Shown here: positions 28,731 to 37,366 of the stretch, piece by piece | Layout of the letters: every line of letters starts with the position of its first letter | Position numbering within the stretch: the stretch's first letter is position 1 | Source: Planctomycetaceae bacterium | Lineage (GTDB): Bacteria; Planctomycetota; Phycisphaerae; Sedimentisphaerales; Anaerohalosphaeraceae | Assembly (NCBI GenBank): GCA_021372945.1 | Contig: JAJFTK010000071.1 | Span: 16,718-80,717 of the forward strand | DNA length: 64,000 nucleotides | Direction: 5' to 3' | Position numbers and translations under genes: made by a program | Notes under the pieces: generated by a model | The model's database searches: none | What the model was told of the DNA's origin: nothing | What the model saw: only the letters and a program-made list of their open reading frames with translations

Positions 28731-30371
28731 CTAGGATCCTTTCATCGCAAATTGAAAGAACAGGTATATGCCAATCATAATGATGGCCAGAATGCCCCAG
28801 CCGACTACGCCCATCCGGCCAAGGCCGGGATCGCTGCCATAGGTCTGGCGCAGGGTCGGCAGCTCCGTCTCTTCAGGACTGTGCGCGGTGACCAGTGACA
28901 TAATCAACATAAAGATCAGAATACCGGCGAACAGCAAGAAGGACAGCAGCAGGAAGTGCGGGAAGATGTCGCGGCCGGTTGCATCGGCAAAGCAGTTCGT
29001 GATATCGCAAATGCCGACGGAAAGCGAAACGGCCGAGCCGAATATCAGGGTCCACAGGGCTGCTCGCGCGGTGGCTCGCTTCCAGAAGATGCCCAGGGCA
29101 AACACCGCCGACACCGGCGGGGCCATGTAGCCGATGATGCCTTGAAAGAGGTTAAATAAGTTGGTTCCTTCGGCTTTACTGAGCAGCCAGGCGAACACAA
29201 TGGCGATCAGCGCGGAAGCCAGCGTAACGACTTGTCCGATTCTTTTCAGCCTGCGTTCACCCGCGGCCGGTTCGATCCAGCGTTTCCAGATATCCAGTGT
29301 AAAAATGGTGCTAAAGGAATTGAGACCGGCGCTGAGCGTTGAGATCACAGCCGAAACCAATACGGAAATGATAAGCCCGACCAGGCCTGGCGCCAGATAG
29401 GTGTGGACCAGCTTGAAGAACACTTCTTTGTCATCCGAGATGCCGGGCAGGAGTTGGGCGGCGAAGATGCCGGGAAAGAGAAACAAAAACGGCGTCAGGA
29501 TCTTGAGAAACGCGACCAGCAGCGTGCCGCCCTGGGCGTGCTTCAGATTGCGGGCGCCAAGCGTGCGCTGCACGATCGTCTGGTCGCTGCACCAGAACCA
29601 CAGCGACAGGACGGGATAGCCCAGGACAAAGGCATACCATGGATTGTCCGAACCGGCGGGATGGAGCAGTTTCCAGGTCAGTTCGGGAGGCGTACTGCCG
29701 CAGCGGACATTGAGGATCGCATCCAACGAACCGATGTGACTGGCAGCAATAATGGAAAGGACGGCGGCGCCGATGATCATCAGGATGGACTGAAACGAAT
29801 CGGTGACCATCACGGCGACCAGGCCGCCGGTAATCGTGAAGCTGGCGGCTACGACCGCCTGAACCCAGATGGCCGTCATCAGGTCCCACCCGATGAGCTG
29901 GCTCAGCAAAGCGCCGCCGGCGAAAAGAGTGCCTCCGACCCAAAGGATCACGGTCCCGAGCAGGGAGTAGAATGCCATGAAAGTATAGCAGCCCTGGCCG
30001 AACCGTTTGAGCATGAACTCCGGCATGGTGGCGATCTTCGTGTTCAGATAGTAGGGCACGAAAACCATCCCCAGCAGCAGCAGGAAGACCCAGGCCATCC
30101 ATTCGAAATTGGCGGTGACCATGCCGGTGGTGTAGCCGGCGCCGCAGGTGGCGATGAGAAAGGTCGGGCCGATGTTGGTGCCGAAGATGCTAAGGCCCAC
30201 GTTGCCCCAGTCCATGGAACGATCGCCCAGGAAGAGGTCCTGGCTGTGGCGGCGGCGATAACTGACAATGCCGCCGATCGCCAGAAGGACGATAATATAG
30301 GCGGTGAAGACAAAGTTATCCAGTGGATGCATCGCGGGAGCTATATCGGCCAGAACCGGCGTGAATGTCAT
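28731..30371 (-). CDS. Sodium/solute symporter, SSS family (sugar type)
   Basis: 546 residues and about 14 membrane segments. Family marks include FLGDRSMDWGNVGLSIFGTNIGPTFLIA near the N-terminus, GGLVAVMVTDSFQ, SDQTIVQRTLGARNLKHAQGG and ISVLVSAVISTLSAGLNSFST, the sodium-site region. It probably imports a mono- or disaccharide with sodium across the inner membrane. The frame runs 35 codons upstream, but ATG 30371 with AAAGGA just before it is the natural start and makes a four-base ATGA overlap with the mutarotase stop. Partner genes suggest cargo from fucose- or rhamnose-containing oligosaccharides. Confidence 0.92.
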   Translation of the reverse strand: MTFTPVLADIAPAMHPLDNFVFTAYIIVLLAIGGIVSYRRRHSQDLFLGDRSMDWGNVGLSIFGTNIGPTFLIATCGAGYTTGMVTANFEWMAWVFLLLLGMVFVPYYLNTKIATMPEFMLKRFGQGCYTFMAFYSLLGTVILWVGGTLFAGGALLSQLIGWDLMTAIWVQAVVAASFTITGGLVAVMVTDSFQSILMIIGAAVLSIIAASHIGSLDAILNVRCGSTPPELTWKLLHPAGSDNPWYAFVLGYPVLSLWFWCSDQTIVQRTLGARNLKHAQGGTLLVAFLKILTPFLFLFPGIFAAQLLPGISDDKEVFFKLVHTYLAPGLVGLIISVLVSAVISTLSAGLNSFSTIFTLDIWKRWIEPAAGERRLKRIGQVVTLASALIAIVFAWLLSKAEGTNLFNLFQGIIGYMAPPVSAVFALGIFWKRATARAALWTLIFGSAVSLSVGICDITNCFADATGRDIFPHFLLLSFLLFAGILIFMLIMSLVTAHSPEETELPTLRQTYGSDPGLGRMGVVGWGILAIIMIGIYLFFQFAMKGS

Positions 30372-31189
30372 TTGTCCTTTCCTTCCCTGGCGATTCCTTT
30401 CTGCACCGGAGTCATCGGGCTCCAGATACCTGTGCTGCCGGCCAGCGGCTGCTGGCACGGATCGGTATGTTTCCACCAGCGCTGATTGGCCGGGTCCTGG
30501 CGGTTCATGGCATCGTCCTTATTGGCGTCCTGCCCCATGTATTCGAGATAGAAGAATTCGTAGAGCTCATCTTGAATCTCCACCAGGAAAATTGAAAAAT
30601 TGCGAACGTGACCGCGGGCCATCTGGTCAACGACGCCCGGCCAGACCGTCTGGTGAAGGGTGCGGTATTCCATTTCCTTCTCGGGTTTGATCGTGGTGAC
30701 CATCGATGTGATGCTCGTGGGCGCGCCTTTGACATCGCATCCGCGGATGTAGTTGATCCATTCCATTTGCAGCCACGTGCGGCCGCAGGTCACGGCGCGC
30801 GGATGCGGGACGAGCAGACCGTTCAGGCCGCCGGCAACGGATTCAAAGGATTCGGCGGCGTCGAGATAATTTTTCTTGCCGGAAAAATCGAAATAGACCA
30901 TGCACCAGAGATTGCCCTGGATCTGGCGCGTGAAGGCGCTGACATGGGTAATGCCTGCTCGTTGGAGTTTGCGCGTCATCTTTTTTTCGCGCAACTCGAG
31001 CAGCGATTTGGCAAGGGCATCCTGCTGACCGGGTTTGACCTGCGCGATGAGGGCGGCATGCCTGTCGCGGCCCGAGAGAAGATAGTTTTCATACGGAGAA
31101 AAGGCATAACCGCATGCGCAGAGAAAAAGCAGTCCGGCAAGATGGAATCGAAAGTACCTGAAAGATGTTTTTGTTGTTTCATTGTTCAT
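30368..31189 (-). CDS. Tandem L-rhamnose mutarotase-like protein with N-terminal membrane segment
   Basis: 273 residues holding two RhaM-like (PF05336) units. The second (about 160-250) is clear: KPEKEMEYRTLHQTVWPGVV, NFSIFLVEIQDELYEFFYLEYMG and NQRWWKHTDPCQQPL. The first (about 45-150) is more divergent (VKPGQQDALAKSLLEL, AGITHVSAFTRQ). Known rhamnose mutarotases are single-domain cytoplasmic enzymes of about 104 residues that interconvert sugar anomers. Here a hydrophobic N-terminus (FHLAGLLFLCACGYAF) implies export or anchoring, perhaps as a lipoprotein (LCAC is an imperfect lipobox). ATG 31189 follows GAGG; a TTG at 31195 overlaps the previous stop. Position between GH65 and the symporter suggests anomer conversion linked to uptake. 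Confidence 0.75.
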   Translation of the reverse strand: MNNETTKTSFRYFRFHLAGLLFLCACGYAFSPYENYLLSGRDRHAALIAQVKPGQQDALAKSLLELREKKMTRKLQRAGITHVSAFTRQIQGNLWCMVYFDFSGKKNYLDAAESFESVAGGLNGLLVPHPRAVTCGRTWLQMEWINYIRGCDVKGAPTSITSMVTTIKPEKEMEYRTLHQTVWPGVVDQMARGHVRNFSIFLVEIQDELYEFFYLEYMGQDANKDDAMNRQDPANQRWWKHTDPCQQPLAGSTGIWSPMTPVQKGIAREGKDK

Positions 31190-31191
31190 GG

Positions 31192-33537
31192 TCAACCTCG
31201 AAGCGGAATGTGGGTTTCCTGCGGGCCGATTTGGAGTGTCTTGCCATAGACCCTGACCTCAAGCGGCCCGCCTTTGAGTACCTGAAATAAGATTCTGTCC
31301 TGCGTGACGACAACTTCAAAGAAAGAGTTTCGATAATGGATCCGGAAGCGGTAGGATTTCCACTGGGCGGGGATCCGGGGCGAAAACGACAGCGTGTCAC
31401 CGTCGCTGCGCATCCCGCCGCAGCCGCAGACGAAAGCGGCCCAGACGCCCGCGGCGGACGTGGCGTGCTGACCCTGCTCCGTGTTGCGGTTATAGTTATC
31501 CAGGTCAAGACGCGCCGCACACGTCAGAAATTGCAGGGCCTCGTCTGTCTTGCCCAGTTCCCACGCCAGGATCGAATGCAGCGAGGGCGACAGTGAGGAT
31601 TCGTGGATGGTGCGTTTTTCATAGAATTCGTAATTGGCTTTCTTTTCTTCCGGCGTGAAGTCCTCGCTGAAGAAAAACATGTGGTTGAGCACGTCCGGCT
31701 GCTTGATCATATTCTTGCGGAAGATGCGGATGTAGGCCCAATTCTTGTAGATCGGGATCTGTTCCGGCGGCAGTGCCATGATATCGACGTGCGGCAGATC
31801 AAAATAGCCCTGATGCTGCTCGAAGATCTTTGTTTTCGCGTCCTGGTTGATCCGCATTTTAGCGGCCATATCCTTCCACTGCACCGGCTCCTGCGGATCG
31901 AGGCCGGTCTTGCGGATGGCATCCTCGTACCGGTCCGGAGTCTCTGATTTCATCTGTTCGAGCACGTCCAGCGTAAAGGAAAACACTTTTTTCGCCAGGT
32001 AGTTCGTGTAGAAGTTGTGATTGACCATCATGTGAAACTCATCGGGGCCCATCACGCCATACAGGCCGAAATCGCCGTTGGCCGGGCTATAGTCGCCGGC
32101 GCTGGCGTAGAAGCGGCAGATCTGCAGGAGCATCTCGATGCCTTCGCGGTACAGAAAATCTTTATCTTTTGTGATCATGTCATACTGCCAGATGGCATAG
32201 CCGATAGCGCCGCTGATATGATGCTCGAGATCGACGTGCTGCCACGTGCCGGAATCCTCATAGCCGCTGATGGAGGCAAACGGAAATCGTGCGCCGCGGC
32301 AGTCGAGGGCTTCGGCCCGCCGAAGCGCGTAATGCAGATTGTTGTAGCGATACATCAACAGGTTTTTGGCAGCCGTCGGATTGACGAACAGGTGAAAGCG
32401 ATGGCAGTAGATTTCCGTATCCCAGAAGGCCCAGCCAAAATAGACCTCTCCTGTCAACCCCTTGCATAAGGGGTTCAAGTGCGGATTCTGCCCGTGGTAG
32501 CTTTGGTAACAGGACAGCGCCGAAAATCGCATGCCCTGAAGCATCTGATCATCACCTTCGATATCAACACCGAGGTCCGACCAAAATGAGGCCATGAAAT
32601 CCGTATGCCGCTTGAGGGCGACATCAAACGTAATGCTGCCGTGCTGCTGAATGAGACTTTTGCCGGCGGCCCAGTTTGCGCTGGTGTCGCTGTTCTTGGC
32701 CCAGGTATTGAGAACGATCTTATCGATCCGACAGACCTCTTTTTCCTTAAGCGATAGCGTCAGCCGGGTTCCAATGAATTTGTCGCGATGGATCGCTTCC
32801 GGCGTGAACGGCTGGTCCGTCTGAAGGCAAAAGCTGGAGAATAATTGAAAGCCGGTTCCCTGTGTTTGTACGAGCAGGCTGCACCAGCGGCCGGCTGTTT
32901 CCTTTTTGACTTCCTTCCAGAAGTTTGTTCCCGCGGCCGATTCAGCGGCGCCGGTGGCCTGCGTCTGGTTCCAGCCGGAACCGATTTCATATTTCGTATT
33001 TCCATCCAGTCCGCAGATAATTTCCGCCGGACCGGAGAAGTTCAGCGGCTCCAGGCAGATCCGCTGGCAGCCCATCTCAGTCGAGTCCATACTGGCAAAG
33101 CGAATAAAAGTGATCTTGAGTTCCTTGCCGGAGTGCGTCTGCCAGATAAACGAGCGAGTGTATGTGAACTCTCTCATGTTTAGAGTTCGGCGAAACTCGC
33201 GGAATTTGGCCTTGGCCAGGTCCAGCGCCTCGCCGTCGAGGGTGATGCGCAGATAAAGCCAATCGACGGCGTTGATCATCGCGCCGCCTTTTTGGATCAT
33301 CCCCTTGAATACCTGGTCCTGGCTGAATTCAAGATAATCGTAGAGATGGTTGAAGTAACTGCCCAGCAGATGGTCGCCGCCGTATCCTTCCTCAAAATAA
33401 CCGCGGACTCCCATGTGCTCATTTGAAACCGTAAAAATGGATTCGCTGAGCCGCTGCCTGGCGGGATCAAATCCGTATTCAACGATGTTCCACGGGTCGC
33501 CCCGGTAATATTTCTGGGGCTCTTTCGTTAAATGCAT
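31192..33537 (-). CDS. Glycoside phosphorylase/hydrolase, GH65
   Basis: About 781 residues, usual for GH65 disaccharide phosphorylases (kojibiose, nigerose, trehalose types). Key parts: WNIVEYGFDPARQRLSESIF and SNEHMGVRGYFEEG at the N-terminus, FGWAFWDTEIYCHRF, and GVMGPDEFH with the catalytic acid Glu near residue 500, then RTIHESSLSPSLHSILAWELG. No signal peptide, so cytoplasmic; it would split an imported alpha-disaccharide using phosphate. ATG 33537 matches the N-terminus of relatives and has GGAG 12 bases upstream; ATG 33555 is the alternative, without a ribosome site. It leads the five-gene minus operon with a good promoter at 33600-33627. Substrate not determinable here. Confidence 0.88.
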   Translation of the reverse strand: MHLTKEPQKYYRGDPWNIVEYGFDPARQRLSESIFTVSNEHMGVRGYFEEGYGGDHLLGSYFNHLYDYLEFSQDQVFKGMIQKGGAMINAVDWLYLRITLDGEALDLAKAKFREFRRTLNMREFTYTRSFIWQTHSGKELKITFIRFASMDSTEMGCQRICLEPLNFSGPAEIICGLDGNTKYEIGSGWNQTQATGAAESAAGTNFWKEVKKETAGRWCSLLVQTQGTGFQLFSSFCLQTDQPFTPEAIHRDKFIGTRLTLSLKEKEVCRIDKIVLNTWAKNSDTSANWAAGKSLIQQHGSITFDVALKRHTDFMASFWSDLGVDIEGDDQMLQGMRFSALSCYQSYHGQNPHLNPLCKGLTGEVYFGWAFWDTEIYCHRFHLFVNPTAAKNLLMYRYNNLHYALRRAEALDCRGARFPFASISGYEDSGTWQHVDLEHHISGAIGYAIWQYDMITKDKDFLYREGIEMLLQICRFYASAGDYSPANGDFGLYGVMGPDEFHMMVNHNFYTNYLAKKVFSFTLDVLEQMKSETPDRYEDAIRKTGLDPQEPVQWKDMAAKMRINQDAKTKIFEQHQGYFDLPHVDIMALPPEQIPIYKNWAYIRIFRKNMIKQPDVLNHMFFFSEDFTPEEKKANYEFYEKRTIHESSLSPSLHSILAWELGKTDEALQFLTCAARLDLDNYNRNTEQGQHATSAAGVWAAFVCGCGGMRSDGDTLSFSPRIPAQWKSYRFRIHYRNSFFEVVVTQDRILFQVLKGGPLEVRVYGKTLQIGPQETHIPLRG

Positions 33538-33599
33538 AGCGGCCGTTCTCTCCATTTTTGATTGTAGTCTGCCAAACCCATTCCGTCTTCCAGTTCGGA

Positions 33600-33627
33600 A
33601 TTATATAAGACACTTTGGGAAAGGCAA
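33600..33627 (-). promoter_or_regulatory. Sigma-70-type promoter of the GH65 operon
   Basis: On the minus strand TTGCCT (33622-33627), a 16-base spacer and a perfect TATAAT (33600-33605). It lies about 60 bases upstream of the GH65 start and is the clearest promoter in the carbohydrate region. Confidence 0.55.
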
Positions 33628-33629
33628 TC

Positions 33630-33656
33630 TTGTAATTGAACGAAAAATCGTAATAA
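33630..33656 (+). promoter_or_regulatory. Candidate promoter of the PfkB kinase gene
   Basis: TTGTAA (33630-33635), 15 bases, TAATAA (33651-33656), about 40 bases before the GTG start. It lies back-to-back with the GH65 promoter, only two bases apart, so both could be controlled from one site. Confidence 0.35.
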
Positions 33657-33698
33657 TGCCCTGAAAATAAGAAACGCCTATTCGGAGGGATACTTGCT

Positions 33699-34580
33699 GT
33701 GAAGTACAATATCGCGTTTATTGGCCACATGTGTTATGACCAGATCGTTCCATTTAGGGGCGAAACGACCATATCGCCGGGCAGTGCAGTCTTGTGCGGA
33801 GCGATGGCGGCCGGGCGAATTGTTCAGGGCGTGGCGGTGATAACCAGGATGTCGCCGGAAGATCGCTCCATTCTAAAACCCATGCAGGACATCGGCATAG
33901 AGACCCGCCTGATTCCTTCAAAAGAGACCACTTACATGCGGGTCGAGCATCCAAGCGAGAATGTCGATATCCGAAATATGTACCAATTCAAGAATGCCGG
34001 TTACTTTGTTTTCGATGATTTGCCTGAATTCGAATCCAGATATGTTCACCTGGCCGGGATCACAGACCAGGAGTTTACCCTCGACCTTGTCAATGCGCTG
34101 CGCGATAAAGGATTTAACCTCTCGGCCGATATGCAGAGTTTTGTTCGCCAGGTTGACCCTGTTACCCGGCAGATCCATTTTAAAGACGTGCCCTATAAAA
34201 AAGAACTGATTTGGCGGCTGGATCGCGTCAAGCTTGACATGGTGGAGGCTGCATTGCTTACAGGCTATAACGATATTGAGCAGGCGGCGATCAAAATGGA
34301 GACGTGGGGAGCCGGCGAAATCATCATTACACAGGCTCAGGGCGTGCTTGCAAGGATCAATGGGAGGACTTTTTATGAGACGTTCAGCAATAAAAGCACC
34401 ATCGGCAGAACCGGCAGGGGGGATACGACCTTTGCCGCTTACCTTTCGTGGCGTCTTAATCATGAACCGGCGGAGGCTTTGAAGTTCGCCGCCGCACTAG
34501 TGTCCATTAAAATGGAGACCCCCGGCCCATTCAGTGCCAGCTTAAACGATGTGTTGGAACGGATCCGGCTTTGCCATTGA
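33699..34580 (+). CDS. PfkB/ribokinase-family carbohydrate kinase
   Basis: 293 residues, cytoplasmic. The ribokinase fold is shown by the N-terminal NIAFIGHMCYDQIVPF, the glycine-rich PGSAVLCGAMAAGRI, and the C-terminal anion-hole/catalytic block GRTGRGDTTFAAYLSW. That block normally reads DTxGAGD; here the GRGD form keeps the catalytic Asp but places Arg where Ala is usual. It probably phosphorylates a sugar or sugar-like compound with ATP. GTG 33699 is chosen because GGAGG lies 10 bases upstream. It is divergent from the GH65 operon and monocistronic, so its substrate may be a monosaccharide released by that operon. Confidence 0.82.
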   Translation: MKYNIAFIGHMCYDQIVPFRGETTISPGSAVLCGAMAAGRIVQGVAVITRMSPEDRSILKPMQDIGIETRLIPSKETTYMRVEHPSENVDIRNMYQFKNAGYFVFDDLPEFESRYVHLAGITDQEFTLDLVNALRDKGFNLSADMQSFVRQVDPVTRQIHFKDVPYKKELIWRLDRVKLDMVEAALLTGYNDIEQAAIKMETWGAGEIIITQAQGVLARINGRTFYETFSNKSTIGRTGRGDTTFAAYLSWRLNHEPAEALKFAAALVSIKMETPGPFSASLNDVLERIRLCH

Positions 34581-34644
34581 GACTGCTTTGGTCTGGAATA
34601 TTGCTTTGCTTTGTTAGTCAATCTCGATAGAGATTATCGGATAA

Positions 34645-34680
34645 CAAGAATACGGTAACTTATTTCCCCAATACAGGCAG
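34645..34680 (+). promoter_or_regulatory. Recurrent intergenic motif, copy B (weak)
   Basis: Shares CGGTAACTTATTTC and the AAT-N2-GG spacing with the motif at 24516-24560 and 42142-42185. It lies about 200 bases before the GTG of the first pectate lyase gene. The match is shorter than the other pair. Confidence 0.3.
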
Positions 34681-34853
34681 TTTTTACTGTTAATTTACGC
34701 TATTCTGGGAACATAGGTGATTGCGCTCAGGCGGTCCAGACAATTTGAATTGCAAAGAATGCGGAAATGGGCATTACTTTCTCAGTTTCGTTGCAGAGTA
34801 ATCGCACTGGTGGATGCTCGCAACAGACTGCTCACGAGGAATGGAGGTCAATA

Positions 34854-37304
34854 GTGTCAGACAGAAGTTGTTTTATTGGTATTCTATTCCTGTTTGTTTT
34901 ACTTCTGTGCCGGCCTTGTCTGGCGGTCGATTCCGAACCGATTGGCTGGGCAACCCTTGACGGGGGCACAACCGGCGGCCAGGGCGGCGAAGTTGTCACC
35001 GTAACGAACAAGGCCGATTTCATGAGCGCCGTCAGCGGCGACACGCCGCGTATCGTCCAGGTAGTCGGTACCATTCACGGCGATGAAAGTATCCCCAACG
35101 TCGGCTGCAACAAGACCATCCTGGGCATTGGCTATGATGCCCAGTTGGTTGGGTTTACCGTCAAGATTACTGACACTGGCGGTGTGATGCGCCGCAACGT
35201 CATCGTCCGCAACCTTACCTTTCGCGGCGGGATGCCGCAGGACGGTCTGACCTGCCGCCGCGCCACGCACATTTGGATCGATCACTGCACGTTCTTCGAC
35301 TCCGCTGATGCATTGTGCGACTTCTCCGACCAGTGCGATTATGCGACGGTCTCCTGGTGCAAGTTCTACTACACCAGTAAGATCAATAACCATCGGTTGG
35401 CTTGCCTGGTTGGTTCAACTCCAGACAATCCGCCGGATGTGGGCAAGCTGAACATTACCTGGCACCACAACTGGTGGGGAAATTATTGCGATCAGCGCAT
35501 GCCCCGCGGCCGCTACGGCAAAGATCATGTCTTTAATAACTACTATTCCTGCAGCGGCAACTACTACTGCATCGGTGGGGACTGGGGCTTTCAGGTGCTT
35601 GCCGAGAACAACTACTTCGACCATGTGAATAACCCGATGAAGGATGCCGGCACGGTCAGTTCAGGAATTAGCGGCACTTTCACGACGGAGATCAAGTCGG
35701 TTGGCAACATCTTCAATGGATGTACGGGCAGTCAGACAACATATGGTTCTGCTTTCGTGCCCGCCTATCCGTACACACTCGATCCGGCGGCCAACATACC
35801 CGCAATCGTCCAGGCGGGAGCAGGAGCTGCGATCCTGATTGGCGATCCGGCGCTGTGGCCGACCAAGGCAACCGTTCCGACGCCCGCCAATGGTGAGGGC
35901 AACGCGGCGGTAGCGTCGACATTGACATGGCGCGCCGGCAATACGGCCGTCAGCCACAACGTCTACTTCGGCTCTACGCCGAGCGATCTTGTCAGCTATG
36001 GCAGCCGGACCGCAACATCGTTTACGCCTCCAACGCTTACGGCCGACACGGAATACTACTGGCGCATCGATGAAGTGGCCGCCGACGCATCGGTCATCAC
36101 AGGAGACGTGTGGGCGTTCAAGACCGTTCCTGTACTTCCGTCGAGCCTCTATCATTACTGGCCTTTTGACGTGGATTTCCTGGATGTTGCCAAGGTGTTC
36201 GCATCAAACCCGAACAATCCTTTTGGGGCCGCGTGGCTGGATACCAACACAGAATTTTTGGGCGCCGGCTGTCTGGACTTGACTTGCCCAAAAGACGGTC
36301 TCATCGCGGGCTGGTCTGATACATCAACCAATAAAATCTTCCCCAACGCCGCGCCGATGACCATCTCGCTATGGTTCAAGCCGACGGCCCTGCCTTCCTC
36401 AGGCAATACCGCCTGCATGCTGGGCAGCCTGCCCGAGCCGGACACGACACCCAAGAAGTTCCGCATCGAACTGCTGCCGTCCGGCGCCTGCCGTTTGACC
36501 GTTGATACCGCGTTGCCGGAATTCGGCAATTTACCCGTTTTCAACGGATGGAACCACGTATTGGTATCCATCAATGCGTCCGGACAATTGCGCGCCTGGC
36601 TCAATGCAGATGAGTCCGGTTCGGTCACGCTGGCAACGAGTGCATCGAACAACTACAACGGCCAATATGCCGGGATCGGTTTCTATGGCGATGACGGCAA
36701 CGGTCTGCACAGGGGCGATTACATCGGCTATATCGATGATATTGCCATCTGGAAGGTATCGTCTGACCTGGCGTTTGCGCAAACCCTTTATAACAGCGGC
36801 TTCGGCAGGACGGCCATCGGAACATCCACTTCGGATGTTTTGCCGCCAGCGCCGGACCCGATGACATGGCTGGCCGCTCCCAGCAGCGTCTCCTCCAGTG
36901 AAGTGACCATGACGGCATCGACTGCCTACGACTATAACGGGGTTGAATACTACTTCCAATGTTTAACCCCCGGCGGACATGACTCCGGCTGGCAAACCGG
37001 TTCGACCTACACCGATACCGGCCTGATGATTGATACCAGCTACACTTACCGTGTAAAAGCTCGAGATAAAAGCATCCATCAAAACGAAACCGCTTATTCT
37101 TCAGAACTGACTGCAGCAACTCTCTATGATTGCCTGGCGCCTATCGAATCCGATCTTGACGGCAATTGTCAAATCGACCTTTTCGATTTCGCACTATTGG
37201 GCGGCATGTGGTTAGAGGGCCAAAATGACATAACCGACCTCGTGCAGCTCGCGGCGCAATGGCTTGTCTGCAATCGCAATCCGGGCACGGCATGTTGGCA
37301 GTAA
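34854..37304 (+). CDS. Pectate lyase, PL1, with FN3-like, LamG-like and dockerin-like domains
   Basis: 816 residues. After a signal peptide (GILFLFVLLLCRPCLA) the PL1 beta-helix spans about 30-325: WATLDGGTTGGQGG, THIWIDHCTFFDSAD (calcium region), ITWHHNWWGNYCDQRMPRGR with the catalytic-type Arg, and HVFNNYY. Then a VYFGSTPSDL-type beta domain (about 340-425), a LamG-like domain (YHYWPFD), a FN3-like domain and a dockerin-like tail with SDLDGNCQIDLFDFALLGGMW and the ending QWLVCNRNPGTACWQ. It cleaves polygalacturonate by beta-elimination. GTG 34854 has GGAGG upstream and starts the signal peptide; ATG 34767 does not. First of three dockerin-tailed genes. Confidence 0.88.
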   Translation: MSDRSCFIGILFLFVLLLCRPCLAVDSEPIGWATLDGGTTGGQGGEVVTVTNKADFMSAVSGDTPRIVQVVGTIHGDESIPNVGCNKTILGIGYDAQLVGFTVKITDTGGVMRRNVIVRNLTFRGGMPQDGLTCRRATHIWIDHCTFFDSADALCDFSDQCDYATVSWCKFYYTSKINNHRLACLVGSTPDNPPDVGKLNITWHHNWWGNYCDQRMPRGRYGKDHVFNNYYSCSGNYYCIGGDWGFQVLAENNYFDHVNNPMKDAGTVSSGISGTFTTEIKSVGNIFNGCTGSQTTYGSAFVPAYPYTLDPAANIPAIVQAGAGAAILIGDPALWPTKATVPTPANGEGNAAVASTLTWRAGNTAVSHNVYFGSTPSDLVSYGSRTATSFTPPTLTADTEYYWRIDEVAADASVITGDVWAFKTVPVLPSSLYHYWPFDVDFLDVAKVFASNPNNPFGAAWLDTNTEFLGAGCLDLTCPKDGLIAGWSDTSTNKIFPNAAPMTISLWFKPTALPSSGNTACMLGSLPEPDTTPKKFRIELLPSGACRLTVDTALPEFGNLPVFNGWNHVLVSINASGQLRAWLNADESGSVTLATSASNNYNGQYAGIGFYGDDGNGLHRGDYIGYIDDIAIWKVSSDLAFAQTLYNSGFGRTAIGTSTSDVLPPAPDPMTWLAAPSSVSSSEVTMTASTAYDYNGVEYYFQCLTPGGHDSGWQTGSTYTDTGLMIDTSYTYRVKARDKSIHQNETAYSSELTAATLYDCLAPIESDLDGNCQIDLFDFALLGGMWLEGQNDITDLVQLAAQWLVCNRNPGTACWQ

Positions 37305-37366
37305 TATCCGGTTGAATGACAAAGTTGCGAATAGCACTGGAAAACGTAAAGGGAAAGGCTCGATCG

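Noticed and set aside
29403-30485. 360-codon plus-strand frame opposite the first SSS symporter
   Set aside because: Charged, repeat-poor antisense translation of membrane-spanning codons; no start signal.
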